Program-made: the position numbers and the translations under genes
Origin: Sphingomonas insulae
GTDB lineage: Bacteria; Pseudomonadota; Alphaproteobacteria; Sphingomonadales; Sphingomonadaceae
Length of the DNA: 64,000 bases
Assembly: GCF_010450875.1 (NCBI RefSeq)
Contig: NZ_CP048422.1
Location: forward strand, 3,011,001-3,075,000
Direction: 5' to 3'
Notes under the pieces: model-generated
Told to the model about the DNA's origin: nothing
What the model saw: the letters and a program-made list of their open reading frames with translations, nothing else
The model's database searches: none
Shown: positions 16,815 through 24,889 of the stretch, in pieces
How positions within the stretch are numbered: the stretch's first letter is position 1
How the letters are laid out: each line of letters starts with the position of its first letter

Positions 16815-17585
16815 ATGCTGTCACAAAGCGCCATGTCTTCAGCGCCGCCCACCCATCCCCTGCTCGCCCGGCTGCAACATTACGTCCAGTTCGCCGATGA
16901 CGAGCGCGCATCGCTGGAGGCGCTCGCCGCCGGGCCGGTCATCACCGTCCGCCAGCGCCGCGACCTCGCCCGCGAGGGCGACAAGGCCCGCGGCGTCAAC
17001 CTGATCCTCGACGGCTGGGCGTTCCGCTACAAGACGCTGGAGGACGGCCGGCGCCAGATCATCGCCTTCCTGCTGCCCGGCGACCTGTGCGACGTCCACG
17101 GTTACATCCACAGGGAACTCGATCATTCGACCGGCGCGGTCACCCCGGTCCGCTACGTCGAGATTCCCCGCGAACGGATCGAAGCGCTCGTGGCGCTCGG
17201 CCCGCGCGTCGCCCAGGCGCTGTGGTGGGATGCCTCCGTGTCGGCATCGATCCAGCGCGAATGGACCGTCAACCTGGGGCAGCGCGATGCGCTGGAACGA
17301 TTGTCCCACCTGCTCTGCGAACTGGTCCATCGCCTGCGCGCGGTCGGATTGGCGGACGACAACCGCTGTGATATTCCGCTCACCCAGACCGACCTGGCCG
17401 AGGCGACCGGCATGACCCCCGTCCACGTCAACCGCATGGTGCAGGAATTGCGCGCACGCGGCCTCATTCGCTGGAAGGGGCGCGCCTTCGAAGCGCTCGA
17501 TCTCGATCGGTTGTGCAACGTCGCGATGTTCAATCCCGCCTATCTGCACCTCGATCGCGAAGGACGGCACCTTGATGCCACGTGA
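16815..17585 (+). CDS. Crp/Fnr-family transcriptional regulator
   Basis: 256 residues from the ATG at 16815; starts at 16743 (TTG) or 16833 (ATG) are also possible. A cyclic-nucleotide-binding-like beta-barrel (LAREGDKARGVNLILDGWAFRYKTLEDGRRQIIAFLLPGDLCD) precedes a long dimer helix and a winged HTH of the Crp type (IPLTQTDLAEATGMTPVHVNRMVQELRARGLI). There are no FNR-type cysteine clusters and no clear cAMP-contact set, so the signal is unknown. It overlaps the histidine kinase gene, which suggests that the two act in one pathway. Confidence 0.88.
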   Translation: MLSQSAMSSAPPTHPLLARLQHYVQFADDERASLEALAAGPVITVRQRRDLAREGDKARGVNLILDGWAFRYKTLEDGRRQIIAFLLPGDLCDVHGYIHRELDHSTGAVTPVRYVEIPRERIEALVALGPRVAQALWWDASVSASIQREWTVNLGQRDALERLSHLLCELVHRLRAVGLADDNRCDIPLTQTDLAEATGMTPVHVNRMVQELRARGLIRWKGRAFEALDLDRLCNVAMFNPAYLHLDREGRHLDAT

Positions 17586-18546
17586 TGATGCGTCGTCCCC
17601 CCGCGCCGCCCGCCCCGCCGACTCGGATGGCCCCGTCCATCCATCGATCCGCTGGGGCGCGGACGTCGGTGGCGACCGGTTCTGGTTCTCGTCCGAATGG
17701 GCGGCGCTGACCGGTCAATCGGCGAACGACAGCGCCGGCACGGGATGGATGGCCTGCATCCACCCGGAGGATCGCGACGGCCTGCTGCACGGGCTGCACC
17801 GCGCGCGGGCGACCGGTGTGTTCGGCGCCGACCTGCGCATCCTGATGCAACCCGACGGCAATTATGGCCGGTGGCGGATGCGGGCGTCGCTGACGCAGGA
17901 GGACCCGCCCGAATGGAGCGGCACCGCCGTCGACGTATCCGACCTCCTGACCCGGCTGACCGAAACCGAAGCGCTCCGCGCGTTGCTGCACCACCGCATC
18001 CGCAACACGCTCGCCACGATCCGCTCCGTGTCACGGCGTACCGCAGAGAACAGCACCACAGTGGAGGACTATCGCCACCGTTTCGACGGTCGCCTCGCCG
18101 CATTCGCCCGCGCCCAAACCCACATCATGCGCACCGGCGTCCACGGCGTCGATTTCGAAGCGCTGCTGGCCGACGAACTGTTCGCCAATCAGGTCGGCGG
18201 GCGGGCACGATACAGCGGTCCGGAGGTGCGGTTGTCGGCGCGGCTGGCCGACAAGCTGGGCCTCGCGCTGCACGAGTTGACCGACAACGCCATGCAACAT
18301 GGCGCGTTGAGCCGCAAAGACGGCCATCTCGATATCCGCTGGTGGACGGCCGGGACGGTCCCCGCCCCGACCCTCCACCTCGACTGGTGCGAGGAACTGG
18401 CCGATGGCGGCATCCTGTCCCCCGACACCGAAGGCTTCGGCCTCGACCTGCTGACGCGCAGCCTGCGACACGAGGTGGATGCGAAGGTGGTGCTGGGCTT
18501 CACCCCCAGCGGCATGACCTGCTCGATCGCCCTGCCGCTCGGCTGA
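17575..18546 (+). CDS. HWE-family sensor histidine kinase with N-terminal PAS domain
   Basis: 323 residues from the ATG at 17575; a TTG three bases earlier is the alternative. Residues about 25-120 fit a PAS fold (RFWFSSEWAALTGQ...WMACIHPEDRDGL...WSGTAVDVSDL). LLHHRIRNTLATI carries the phospho-accepting His (about residue 140). LALHELTDNAMQHGAL is the N-box, and DWCEEL carries the W-x-E signature of HWE kinases. There are no membrane segments, so it is cytoplasmic. It overlaps the Crp/Fnr-like gene. No response regulator is adjacent, as is usual for this kinase group in the general stress network. Confidence 0.88.
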   Translation: MPRDDASSPRAARPADSDGPVHPSIRWGADVGGDRFWFSSEWAALTGQSANDSAGTGWMACIHPEDRDGLLHGLHRARATGVFGADLRILMQPDGNYGRWRMRASLTQEDPPEWSGTAVDVSDLLTRLTETEALRALLHHRIRNTLATIRSVSRRTAENSTTVEDYRHRFDGRLAAFARAQTHIMRTGVHGVDFEALLADELFANQVGGRARYSGPEVRLSARLADKLGLALHELTDNAMQHGALSRKDGHLDIRWWTAGTVPAPTLHLDWCEELADGGILSPDTEGFGLDLLTRSLRHEVDAKVVLGFTPSGMTCSIALPLG

Positions 18547-18565
18547 CCCGCCGATCGGGGGCGGG
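18547..18565 (+). terminator. Hairpin after the HWE kinase gene
   Basis: CCCGCC (18547-18552) and GGCGGG (18560-18565) form a 6-bp GC stem directly after the kinase stop, followed by TTGATT. It is a weak terminator candidate. Confidence 0.35.
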
Positions 18566-18668
18566 TTGATTCAAATGAACGACGCCGGTCGAAAATTGCG
18601 TTATAAGGCAGCTGCTTGTGATGAGTTAGCCCGTTGGCGACAAGCTGGCCTCCTGGCGGACAACGATC

Positions 18669-18854
18669 ATGGCGACAGCAGCGGACCTCGAATTCTATTA
18701 TCGTCGCGAACAGCAGGAACGCAGCCTCGCCGACCGCGCGCCCAATGCGGAGGGGCGGCGCATCCACCTGGAGTTGGCCAATTGCTACGCCCGCATGATC
18801 GCAGAGGCGCAGCCCGCGGATCGCCCGACGCTGCATCCCCCCATGCCCGGCTGA
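18669..18854 (+). CDS. Small conserved-type hypothetical protein
   Basis: 61 residues: MATAADLEFYYRREQQERSL, a predicted helix, and then RRIHLELANCYARMIAEAQ, a second helix. I recall proteins of this layout (YYRRREQ...RRIHLEMA.RYA) in sphingomonads, where they are uncharacterised. Amphipathic helix content, no signal peptide and no membrane segment suggest a small cytoplasmic helical hairpin. Codon use matches its neighbours. It lies alone between the kinase gene and the convergent esterase gene. Confidence 0.6.
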   Translation: MATAADLEFYYRREQQERSLADRAPNAEGRRIHLELANCYARMIAEAQPADRPTLHPPMPG

Positions 18855-18914
18855 GGCAATCGCATCCCGGTCCGGCGTTCTCCGCGCACCGGGACCGGTC
18901 GCCGCGTCGGTGGC

Positions 18915-19736
18915 CTATAGAAAGCCGACCTGCCGCAACCACGCCGCGCACAGTCGCGGCCATGCCGACACCGGCAGGCCGACCGTGTCGAGTGCGAAGC
19001 CATGCGGCGCATCGGCGAACACGTGCAGTTCCGCCGCACCGCCCGCCGCCAGCCACGCCGCGTGCAGGCGATGCGCGTTCGCGACCGGCACGACAGGGTC
19101 GTTGCCGGCATAGACGATGAATGCCGGCGGCGGTCCGGATCGCAGCTGCACATCGGGTTGCAACGCATCGTACAGCGCCTGCTTCTCCACCGGCGGCAAC
19201 GGCGGCTTGTCCGTCACGATCGTGCGACCGGCGGCATTGGTCGAAATCGGCGCATAGCCGATCACCATCACGTCGGGCCGCTCGGGCGCGTCACCGGGCC
19301 ACGCCGCCGGCCGCGCCGCGGCAAGGCATGCGGCAAGGTGCCCGCCAGACGACAGGCCGACGACGCCGACCGCCTTGTGCGCGCGCGTCCGGATCAGCCG
19401 CATCGCCGCATCGGCATCGTCCAGCGACGCGGCGGGACCATGCGCCGCGGTCGGAAAGCGATGGATCAGCACATAGGCGGCAAAGCCCAGCCCGTTGAGC
19501 CAGCGCGCCACCTGCACACCTTCACGCCCCGCCATCAGCGCGACATAGCCGCCGCCGCCCAGCACCAGCATCGCACGGCCGTTCGGGTTCGCCGGCCGGA
19601 ACTCCAGCAGCACCGGCTGCGCGACCGCGGTCACTACCGCCTGGTCGTCGGCACGATCCGCCTCGAACGTCACGCCGCCATCGGCGACGGCCTCGCCCCG
19701 CAGCGGCCATATTGCATCCGCGCCCAGCATCAGCAT
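18915..19736 (-). CDS. Alpha/beta-hydrolase (esterase) of the rhamnose locus
   Basis: 273 residues if started at 19736; the ATG at 19730 overlapping the GH43 stop is equally possible. The fold signatures are VLGGGGYVAL (oxyanion loop, GGGG in place of HGGG), VGLSSGG (nucleophile elbow, Ser in GLSSG), YAGNDPVVP (acid Asp) and DAPHGFAL (His). It has no signal peptide. It is the last gene of the leftward rhmD-to-rhaT-to-GH43 unit, so it may deacetylate imported sugars or oligosaccharides. The substrate is inferred only from context. Confidence 0.8.
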   Translation of the reverse strand: MLMLGADAIWPLRGEAVADGGVTFEADRADDQAVVTAVAQPVLLEFRPANPNGRAMLVLGGGGYVALMAGREGVQVARWLNGLGFAAYVLIHRFPTAAHGPAASLDDADAAMRLIRTRAHKAVGVVGLSSGGHLAACLAAARPAAWPGDAPERPDVMVIGYAPISTNAAGRTIVTDKPPLPPVEKQALYDALQPDVQLRSGPPPAFIVYAGNDPVVPVANAHRLHAAWLAAGGAAELHVFADAPHGFALDTVGLPVSAWPRLCAAWLRQVGFL

Positions 19737-20830
19737 CCCGGTGTCGCCCCGTCGAAGGAAGAATGACCCGCCACGCACGGATGGGTCGGATAGGCCTCGC
19801 CGTCCAGCTCGGTCGCCTCTCGCACCACCGACAATCGGTCGCCGTCGTCGCGCATCTCGTACAGCTTGCCGAGCGCATAGTTAAACGGCCGGTGCAGGAT
19901 CATCATCAGCCGCCCGTCGAAGGCCCGGAACAGCATGCCATGGCCGCTGTCGCGTTCCACCAGCGTCCCCAGCTGCTCCCATGGCCCCTCGATCCCGCCG
20001 GATCGCGACCGCGCCTGCGCCTCGACATAGCCCTTCCTGCCATAGCTCGACCACAGCATCAGCAGCGTGCCCGTCTTGCTGCGGTACAGCTCCGGCCCGT
20101 CCGTCACATACACCGTGTCGCCATCGGGCTGCACCTGCCCCACCGCCCAGGGCGCATCGCCGGCCCTGAACAGCACCCGCGGCGCGCCGGCGGCGGCAAG
20201 GTCATCGGTCAGCGGCACCGCCTCCATCGTGCCGTTGCCGGTCTGCCACCATTCATGTGCATAGACGAGCCACGGCTTGCCCTTCGGATCGACGTACAGC
20301 GATCCATCGAGCGTCATCCGGTCCCTGGCGACGATCGGCTCGCCGCCGCGCACCAGCCGGTACGGCCCGTCGATCCGGTCCGCCACCGCCAGCACCGTAC
20401 CGCGGCGATAGGTCGTGCGCTTGCCGCTGCGCCCCAACGTCGCGGCGGGATCGTGAAAGGTGGTGAAGAGGTAATATTTCCCCTTCCACGCATGCACCTC
20501 CGGCGCCCAGCTGCCCGCCTTCGCCCAGCTTCCGGCCGGCAGCGTGAAGACCAGCTTCGGCCGTGTCCAATGCTTCAGGTCGCGGCTGGCATACATCATC
20601 GTGCCGAGCCGCGGGTCGCCGCTCATCGCCGCTTCGTTGCGGGTGAACAGGTAATAGGTCCGGCTCGCCCGGTCCGCGACGATCCAGGGATCGTGCAGGT
20701 GCATCGCGGTCAGCACCAGCGGCGCCTCCGCCGCCGGCCGCGCCACCACCGGCGCCTCGGGCGTCGACCGGACCGGCGCTGCCCCGGTCGACGCCAGCAG
20801 CACAGCGGCGATGGCAAGCGTCCGCATCAT
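19730..20830 (-). CDS. Glycoside hydrolase family 43 protein, secreted
   Basis: 366 residues from the ATG at 20830, which overlaps the rhaT stop (ATGA). An N-terminal signal peptide (MMRTLAIAAVLLASTGAAPV) precedes a five-bladed propeller. HDPWIVADRASRTYYLF opens the first blade with the family's catalytic-base Asp, and GSWAPEVHAWKGKYYLF, TLDGSLYVDPKGKPWLVY and DGPELYRSKTGTLLMLWSSY are blade repeats. GH43 enzymes usually cleave arabinosyl or xylosyl links, and related ones act on pectin side chains. Its position beside rhaT suggests a role in releasing sugars from rhamnose-rich pectin. Confidence 0.82.
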   Translation of the reverse strand: MMRTLAIAAVLLASTGAAPVRSTPEAPVVARPAAEAPLVLTAMHLHDPWIVADRASRTYYLFTRNEAAMSGDPRLGTMMYASRDLKHWTRPKLVFTLPAGSWAKAGSWAPEVHAWKGKYYLFTTFHDPAATLGRSGKRTTYRRGTVLAVADRIDGPYRLVRGGEPIVARDRMTLDGSLYVDPKGKPWLVYAHEWWQTGNGTMEAVPLTDDLAAAGAPRVLFRAGDAPWAVGQVQPDGDTVYVTDGPELYRSKTGTLLMLWSSYGRKGYVEAQARSRSGGIEGPWEQLGTLVERDSGHGMLFRAFDGRLMMILHRPFNYALGKLYEMRDDGDRLSVVREATELDGEAYPTHPCVAGHSSFDGATPGC

Positions 20831-21888
20831 GCGATGCTGTTGCCATAGCCGATCACGACCGTCGCGATCAGCAGCAGCGCGACGCCGCCCCACACGATGC
20901 CCTTGATCCGGACGCCGACATCCTTCCACTCACGGAAGGCAAAGCCCCACAACGTGCCGAAGATGATGATCGACGCCATGTGCAGCGTCCAGCTGGAAAA
21001 GCCCAGCCGCCCCATCTGGCTCTCGCCCATCGTGTAGAAGAAGAACTGGAAATACCACGTCACGCCGGCCAGCGCGCTCAGCACGTAATTGCGCAGCAAT
21101 GGCGGCCGCTCCACGCCGGGCTTCGTCCGCCCCGCCCATTCCGCGCCGCTGCGGTTGCGCACGACGAGGATCGAACACCAGACGAGGTTGGTGATCAGCC
21201 CGCCGAACATGACGAGGCACAGCACCGGCAGTCCGGTCCACAGCGGTCCGGTGCCGGCGGCGGCGGACAGGCCCTTGATCGGCTCCCCCGCGGCGAGGCC
21301 GAAGGCGAAGCAGGCGGACATGATGCCGGCGAAGATCGCGACCGCGATGCCCTTCCTGAAATCGAATTCGGCGACCACCGCCGCCTTTTGTTCGGGGCTC
21401 AGCAAGGCATCCTTCTGCGCGCCCGCGATCGCCACCACGACGATGCCCAGCACGGTCAGGCCGATCCCGCCGAGCACGATGTTGCCCGACGTCGTCGCCA
21501 GCAGCTTTTCATGGAATTCGCCGGTGAACAGCGGCGGGATCAGCGTCCCGAACACGGTGCACAGCCCCAGCACCACCGCCATGCCGAGGCTGAGCCCCAG
21601 ATACCGCATGACCAGGCCATAGCCCAATCCGCCGAACCCCCACAGCAGCCCGAACAGGATCGGCCACCAGAACGCCGGGGCCGGCGCGTTGCCGAGCACG
21701 CCGAGCAGGTCGTTGGTCTGTAGCGATGCGAAGAACCACGGCGCGAACACCCAGGAAAAGATGCCCCCCGTCAGCCAGTAGATTTCCCACGACCAGCGCT
21801 TCACGCCCCGATACGGCACATAGAAGCTCGCCGACGCGAGGCCGCCGAGCCAGTGATAGAACACGCCGAGCAGCGGATTGGGGGTCAT
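20827..21888 (-). CDS. rhaT: L-rhamnose:proton symporter
   Basis: 353 residues with about ten membrane segments. The sequence follows E. coli RhaT closely in pattern: LGVFYHWLGGLASASFYVPYRGVKRWSWEIYW at the start, RYLGLSLGMAV, and GVTWYFQFFFYTMGESQMG near the end. It imports L-rhamnose with a proton across the inner membrane. It is followed, with overlap, by the GH43 gene. A 315-bp repeat-filled gap separates it from the catabolic genes upstream, so it may have its own promoter. Confidence 0.92.
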   Translation of the reverse strand: MTPNPLLGVFYHWLGGLASASFYVPYRGVKRWSWEIYWLTGGIFSWVFAPWFFASLQTNDLLGVLGNAPAPAFWWPILFGLLWGFGGLGYGLVMRYLGLSLGMAVVLGLCTVFGTLIPPLFTGEFHEKLLATTSGNIVLGGIGLTVLGIVVVAIAGAQKDALLSPEQKAAVVAEFDFRKGIAVAIFAGIMSACFAFGLAAGEPIKGLSAAAGTGPLWTGLPVLCLVMFGGLITNLVWCSILVVRNRSGAEWAGRTKPGVERPPLLRNYVLSALAGVTWYFQFFFYTMGESQMGRLGFSSWTLHMASIIIFGTLWGFAFREWKDVGVRIKGIVWGGVALLLIATVVIGYGNSIA

Positions 21889-21910
21889 GCGGTCTGTTCC
21901 CTGTTGTTTT

Positions 21911-22005
21911 CGTCATCCCCGCGCAGGCGGGGATCCATACGCGCAGGTGTGCCGGCTCCTGCGCGACGTCGGCGCGTCTGGATCCCCGCCTGCGCGGGGA
22001 TGACG
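21911..22005. repeat. Perfect 27-bp inverted repeat, family C
   Basis: CGTCATCCCCGCGCAGGCGG... (21911-21937) is exactly complementary to 21979-22005 (...CGCGGGGATGACG), with 41 bases between. Each arm is itself a short palindrome (CCCCGCGCAGGCGGGG). A related single arm, CGTCATTCCCGCGAAGGCGGG, occurs at 58903. Confidence 0.85.
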
Positions 22006-22080
22006 GACGGGCTAGTCATCGACGTCCACTCCAACCCCACCCGGTACGCCCGACCGGCATCGCGCCCGAACAGCCCCACC

Positions 22081-22106
22081 CACCCCGTACCCGTTCCGGG
22101 GTCCAC
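22081..22106 (-). repeat. REP-like repeat, family A
   Basis: CACCCCGTACCCG followed by TTCCGGGGTCCAC. It is a diverged copy with a damaged left arm, paired with the inverted copy at 22158. Confidence 0.7.
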
Positions 22107-22157
22107 CGCGCGGCGAGGAGAACGGCAGGATTCAAAAACGCTGTGCCTCGCCGCAGA

Positions 22158-22185
22158 GTGGACCCCGGAACCAGTCCGGGGCGAC
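22158..22185 (+). repeat. REP-like repeat, family A (inverted partner)
   Basis: GTGGACCCCGGAAC followed by CAGTCCGGGGCGAC, facing the copy at 22081. The 51 bases between include the extended repeat arms (GCGGCGAGGAGAACGGC and GCCTCGCCGC). Confidence 0.75.
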
Positions 22186-22203
22186 GGAACAAGAGCGGCA
22201 CGC

Positions 22204-23112
22204 TCACACGCCCAGCCCCAGCCGGTAGATCCGGTCGGCATTGCGCCCGAACAGCGCCCGGCGCTCGTCCTCCGCAACATCCGCGGTCACCGCGTGATAG
22301 GCCTCCATGTAACGATCGATCGGCGCGAACAATCGGTCGGTCGGCGCATCGCTCGCGAACAGGCAGCGGTCCGTGCCGAACAGGTCGATCGTCTCCAGCA
22401 GCAACGGCCGCACCCGCTCGACCGTCCAGTCGCGCCACACGAACCCCAGTCCCGACAGCTTGACCGCGACGTGCGGCAACGCCGCCAGCGCCGCCATCCC
22501 GCGCCGCCAGTCGGCCAGGCCATCCGGATCGCTCATCACCGGCATGCCCAGGTGGTTGACGATCACCGGCACTGCGGGATGCCGTTCGAACAGCGGCACC
22601 AGCCCCGGCATCTGCCCCGGATAGCATTGCAGGTCGAACGACAGGCCATGATCCGCCAGCCGCGCGAACCCCGCCTGCCATGCGGCATCGATGGTGAGGT
22701 CGCGCGCGGTATAGGTCCGCTGCGCATCGGCATGCCAGTTGACGATCTGGCGGATGCCCCGCACCCGGTCGTGCGCCGCCTGCGCGGCCAGCGCCGCATC
22801 GACGTCGCGGGCGTCCAGCGCGGCAAAGGCGACGATCGCCGTCGGCAGCCCGTGCGTGCCCGCCTGCGCCTCGAGCCATTCGGTTTCGCGCAATGCCTGC
22901 GTGGCATCCGCCCCGGCATCGATATGCACCGCGCCGACGACGTTCCAGCGTGCCAGCTCGGCCCGATAGTCAGCGACGCCATAATCGCGCGCGATCCCCT
23001 CGGCACTGCCATTGGGGCCGGTGCCGTCGAACGGTCCGGTCAGCCACGGATAGCGGATATGGTCGAGGTCCCACAGGTGGACATGGGCATCGACGAACGG
23101 GATCGTGGTCAT
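22204..23112 (-). CDS. Amidohydrolase-family lactonase, probable L-rhamnono-lactonase
   Basis: 302 residues from the ATG at 23112, which has a GGAGAGG ribosome site. FVDAHVHLWDLDHIRYPWL is the start of the COG3618 TIM-barrel amidohydrolases, with the HxH metal motif. VNHLGMP and FASDAPTDRLF carry later conserved residues. Members hydrolyse sugar-acid lactones such as L-fuconolactone and L-rhamnonolactone. In the Sphingomonas L-rhamnose route the lactonase (LRA2) is of this type. Its neighbours supply the following steps, so this assignment is good by context but not certain by sequence. Confidence 0.82.
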   Translation of the reverse strand: MTTIPFVDAHVHLWDLDHIRYPWLTGPFDGTGPNGSAEGIARDYGVADYRAELARWNVVGAVHIDAGADATQALRETEWLEAQAGTHGLPTAIVAFAALDARDVDAALAAQAAHDRVRGIRQIVNWHADAQRTYTARDLTIDAAWQAGFARLADHGLSFDLQCYPGQMPGLVPLFERHPAVPVIVNHLGMPVMSDPDGLADWRRGMAALAALPHVAVKLSGLGFVWRDWTVERVRPLLLETIDLFGTDRCLFASDAPTDRLFAPIDRYMEAYHAVTADVAEDERRALFGRNADRIYRLGLGV

Positions 23113-23180
23113 CCGCCTCTCCGGTTTGAACCCGTGCCGTCTCAAAGCGGACGGCTGCGGAGTGTTTCATCAATCAGCGC

Positions 23181-23254
23181 GCCCTCACCCGTCGCCGTCT
23201 TTCCCTCTCCCATCGGGAGAGGGAGGGAGCCGCACAGCGGCGGAAGGGTGAGGA
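23181..23254. repeat. Intergenic repeat, family B (intact copy)
   Basis: GCCCTCACCC ... CCCTCTCCC-ATC-GGGAGAGGG-AGGGAGCCGC ... GCGGAAGGGTGAGG. Outer and inner inverted arms nest around the hairpin at 23203-23223. It lies between the SDR and lactonase genes. It is the reference for judging the interrupted copy before rbfA. Confidence 0.75.
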
Positions 23255-23266
23255 CAGCGACGAACC

Positions 23267-24013
23267 TCAATACGTCGTCCGTCCCCCCGACGTGTCGAAC
23301 ACCGACGCCGTCGTGAAGCTGCATTCCTCGCTGGCCATGAAGCACACCATCGCGGTCGATTCGTGCACCTCGCCCAGCCGCCCCATCGGGATCTTGGAGC
23401 GCATGTAATCGACCTGGCTCTGCGGCAGCTGCGCGAGGATCGGGCTCTCGAACGTCGCCGGGGTCAGCGCGTTGGCGATCACGCCCTTGCCCGCCAGTTC
23501 CTTGCCCAGGCTCTTGGTGAAGCCGATCACCCCCGCCTTCGTCGCCGAATAGGCGGATGCGTTGGGGTTGCCCTCCTTGCCCGCGACCGATGCGACGTTG
23601 ACGATCCGGCCATAACCATTGGCCAGCATCGCCGGCACGATCGCGCGGTTGCAATAGAACAGGCCGTTGAGATTGACGCCGACCACCTGCAACCAGCTGT
23701 CGATCGGGAATTCGTGCACCGGCACCGTCGCCCCGGTAATCCCCGCCGAACAGACCAGCACGTCGATCTTGCCCAGCGCCGCCAGCGTGCTCTCCGCCGC
23801 CCGGGCGACCGCATCCGCGTCGGACACGTCGAGTGCCACGACATGCGCCGCGCCGATCTCGTCCTTCGCCGCCGCCAGCGCATCGGCGTTGAGGTCCCAC
23901 AACGCCACCGTGCCGCCCTCGGCGACGATACGCGTGGCGACGTCCTTGCCCAGACCGGACGCGCCGCCGGTAATCACCGCGCAGCGCCCCTCGAACCGTC
24001 CCGCATAGGTCAT
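23267..24013 (-). CDS. SDR dehydrogenase, probable 2-keto-3-deoxy-L-rhamnonate 4-dehydrogenase
   Basis: 248 residues, a classical short-chain dehydrogenase. TGGASGLGKDVA is the NAD-binding glycine motif (residues 15-26), CSAGI the NNAG-equivalent, NVASVAG carries the catalytic Ser, and YSATKAG holds Tyr and Lys. It overlaps the diketo-acid hydrolase gene by four bases. In Sphingomonas the modified L-rhamnose pathway uses an SDR (LRA5) to oxidise 2-keto-3-deoxy-L-rhamnonate to the 2,4-diketo acid. The coupling to the matching hydrolase supports that role. A role as the L-rhamnose 1-dehydrogenase is the main alternative. Confidence 0.82.
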   Translation of the reverse strand: MTYAGRFEGRCAVITGGASGLGKDVATRIVAEGGTVALWDLNADALAAAKDEIGAAHVVALDVSDADAVARAAESTLAALGKIDVLVCSAGITGATVPVHEFPIDSWLQVVGVNLNGLFYCNRAIVPAMLANGYGRIVNVASVAGKEGNPNASAYSATKAGVIGFTKSLGKELAGKGVIANALTPATFESPILAQLPQSQVDYMRSKIPMGRLGEVHESTAMVCFMASEECSFTTASVFDTSGGRTTY

Positions 24014-24867
24014 GCCAGCACGCCCTCGCCCAGGTGACGCCAGGCGACGACCTGCTGCCGCTGCGTGCCGAGCTTGTCGATCGACAGCTCCATCACGTCG
24101 CCCGCCTTCAGGTAGATCGCGTCGGGCTTCTTGCCCTCGCCCACGCCCGGCGGCGTGCCGGTGATCAGCAGGTCACCCGGCTGCAGCGTCACATATTCGC
24201 TGACGTAGCTGATGAGCTGCTTCAGGTCGAAGATCATCGTGCGCGTGTTGCCGGTCTGCATCCGCGTGCCGTTGACGTCGAGATGCATGTCGAGCGCCTG
24301 CGCATCGCCGACCTCGTCCGGCGTCACCAGCCACGGGCCGACCGGGCAGAAGGTATCGTGGCCCTTGCCCTTCGACCATTGCGTGCCGCGCTGCTTCTGG
24401 TTGAACCGCTCCGACACGTCGTTGGCGAGCACATAGCCCGCGACCTTGTCCAGCGCCTCGTCCTCGCTGACGTAGCGGCAGGTCTTGCCGATGATGACGC
24501 CCAGCTCGACTTCCCAGTCGCCGTGCGTCGCATCCTTCGGCAGCACGACGTCGTCGTTCGGCCCGGACAGGCTGGAGAGCGCCTTCATGAACATCATCGG
24601 TTCGGTCGGGATCGGCAGGTTCGATTCGATCGCATGATCGCGATAGTTGAGGCCGATCGCGACGATCTTGCCGATGCCCTTCACCGGCACGCCATAGCGG
24701 GGCGTCCCCTCGACGGCGGGCAGCGACGCGACGTCGACACCCCGCACCGTCGGAATCGCATCGACGGTGATGTCGTCCACCACGCCCGACAGGTCGCGGA
24801 TCGTGCCGGCGTCGTCGACGATACCGGGCTTTTCCTGGCCGGGCTGGCCAAAACGGCAAAGCTTCAT
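24010..24867 (-). CDS. Fumarylacetoacetate-hydrolase family protein, probable 2,4-diketo-3-deoxy-L-rhamnonate hydrolase
   Basis: 285 residues of the FAH superfamily. IGLNYRDHAIESNLP, the metal-binding Glu pair in HGDWEVELGVIIGK, the Asp in VLANDVSERF, and LITGTPPGVGEGKKP are all present. In the Sphingomonas L-rhamnose route this hydrolase (LRA6) cleaves 2,4-diketo-3-deoxy-L-rhamnonate to pyruvate and L-lactate. It lies between the SDR and rhmD in a tight unit. A homologous L-fuconate pathway enzyme would look similar, but the neighbouring rhmD and rhaT favour rhamnose. Confidence 0.87.
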   Translation of the reverse strand: MKLCRFGQPGQEKPGIVDDAGTIRDLSGVVDDITVDAIPTVRGVDVASLPAVEGTPRYGVPVKGIGKIVAIGLNYRDHAIESNLPIPTEPMMFMKALSSLSGPNDDVVLPKDATHGDWEVELGVIIGKTCRYVSEDEALDKVAGYVLANDVSERFNQKQRGTQWSKGKGHDTFCPVGPWLVTPDEVGDAQALDMHLDVNGTRMQTGNTRTMIFDLKQLISYVSEYVTLQPGDLLITGTPPGVGEGKKPDAIYLKAGDVMELSIDKLGTQRQQVVAWRHLGEGVLA

Positions 24868-24889
24868 GGGAGGGGTCTTTCTACGAAGA

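Larger units (their letters stand above)
21889..22203. other. Repeat-filled gap between lactonase and rhaT genes
   Basis: There is no gene here. It holds the perfect 27-bp inverted repeat at 21911-22005 and the inverted pair of family A repeats at 22081-22185. No promoter is obvious. Confidence 0.6.
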
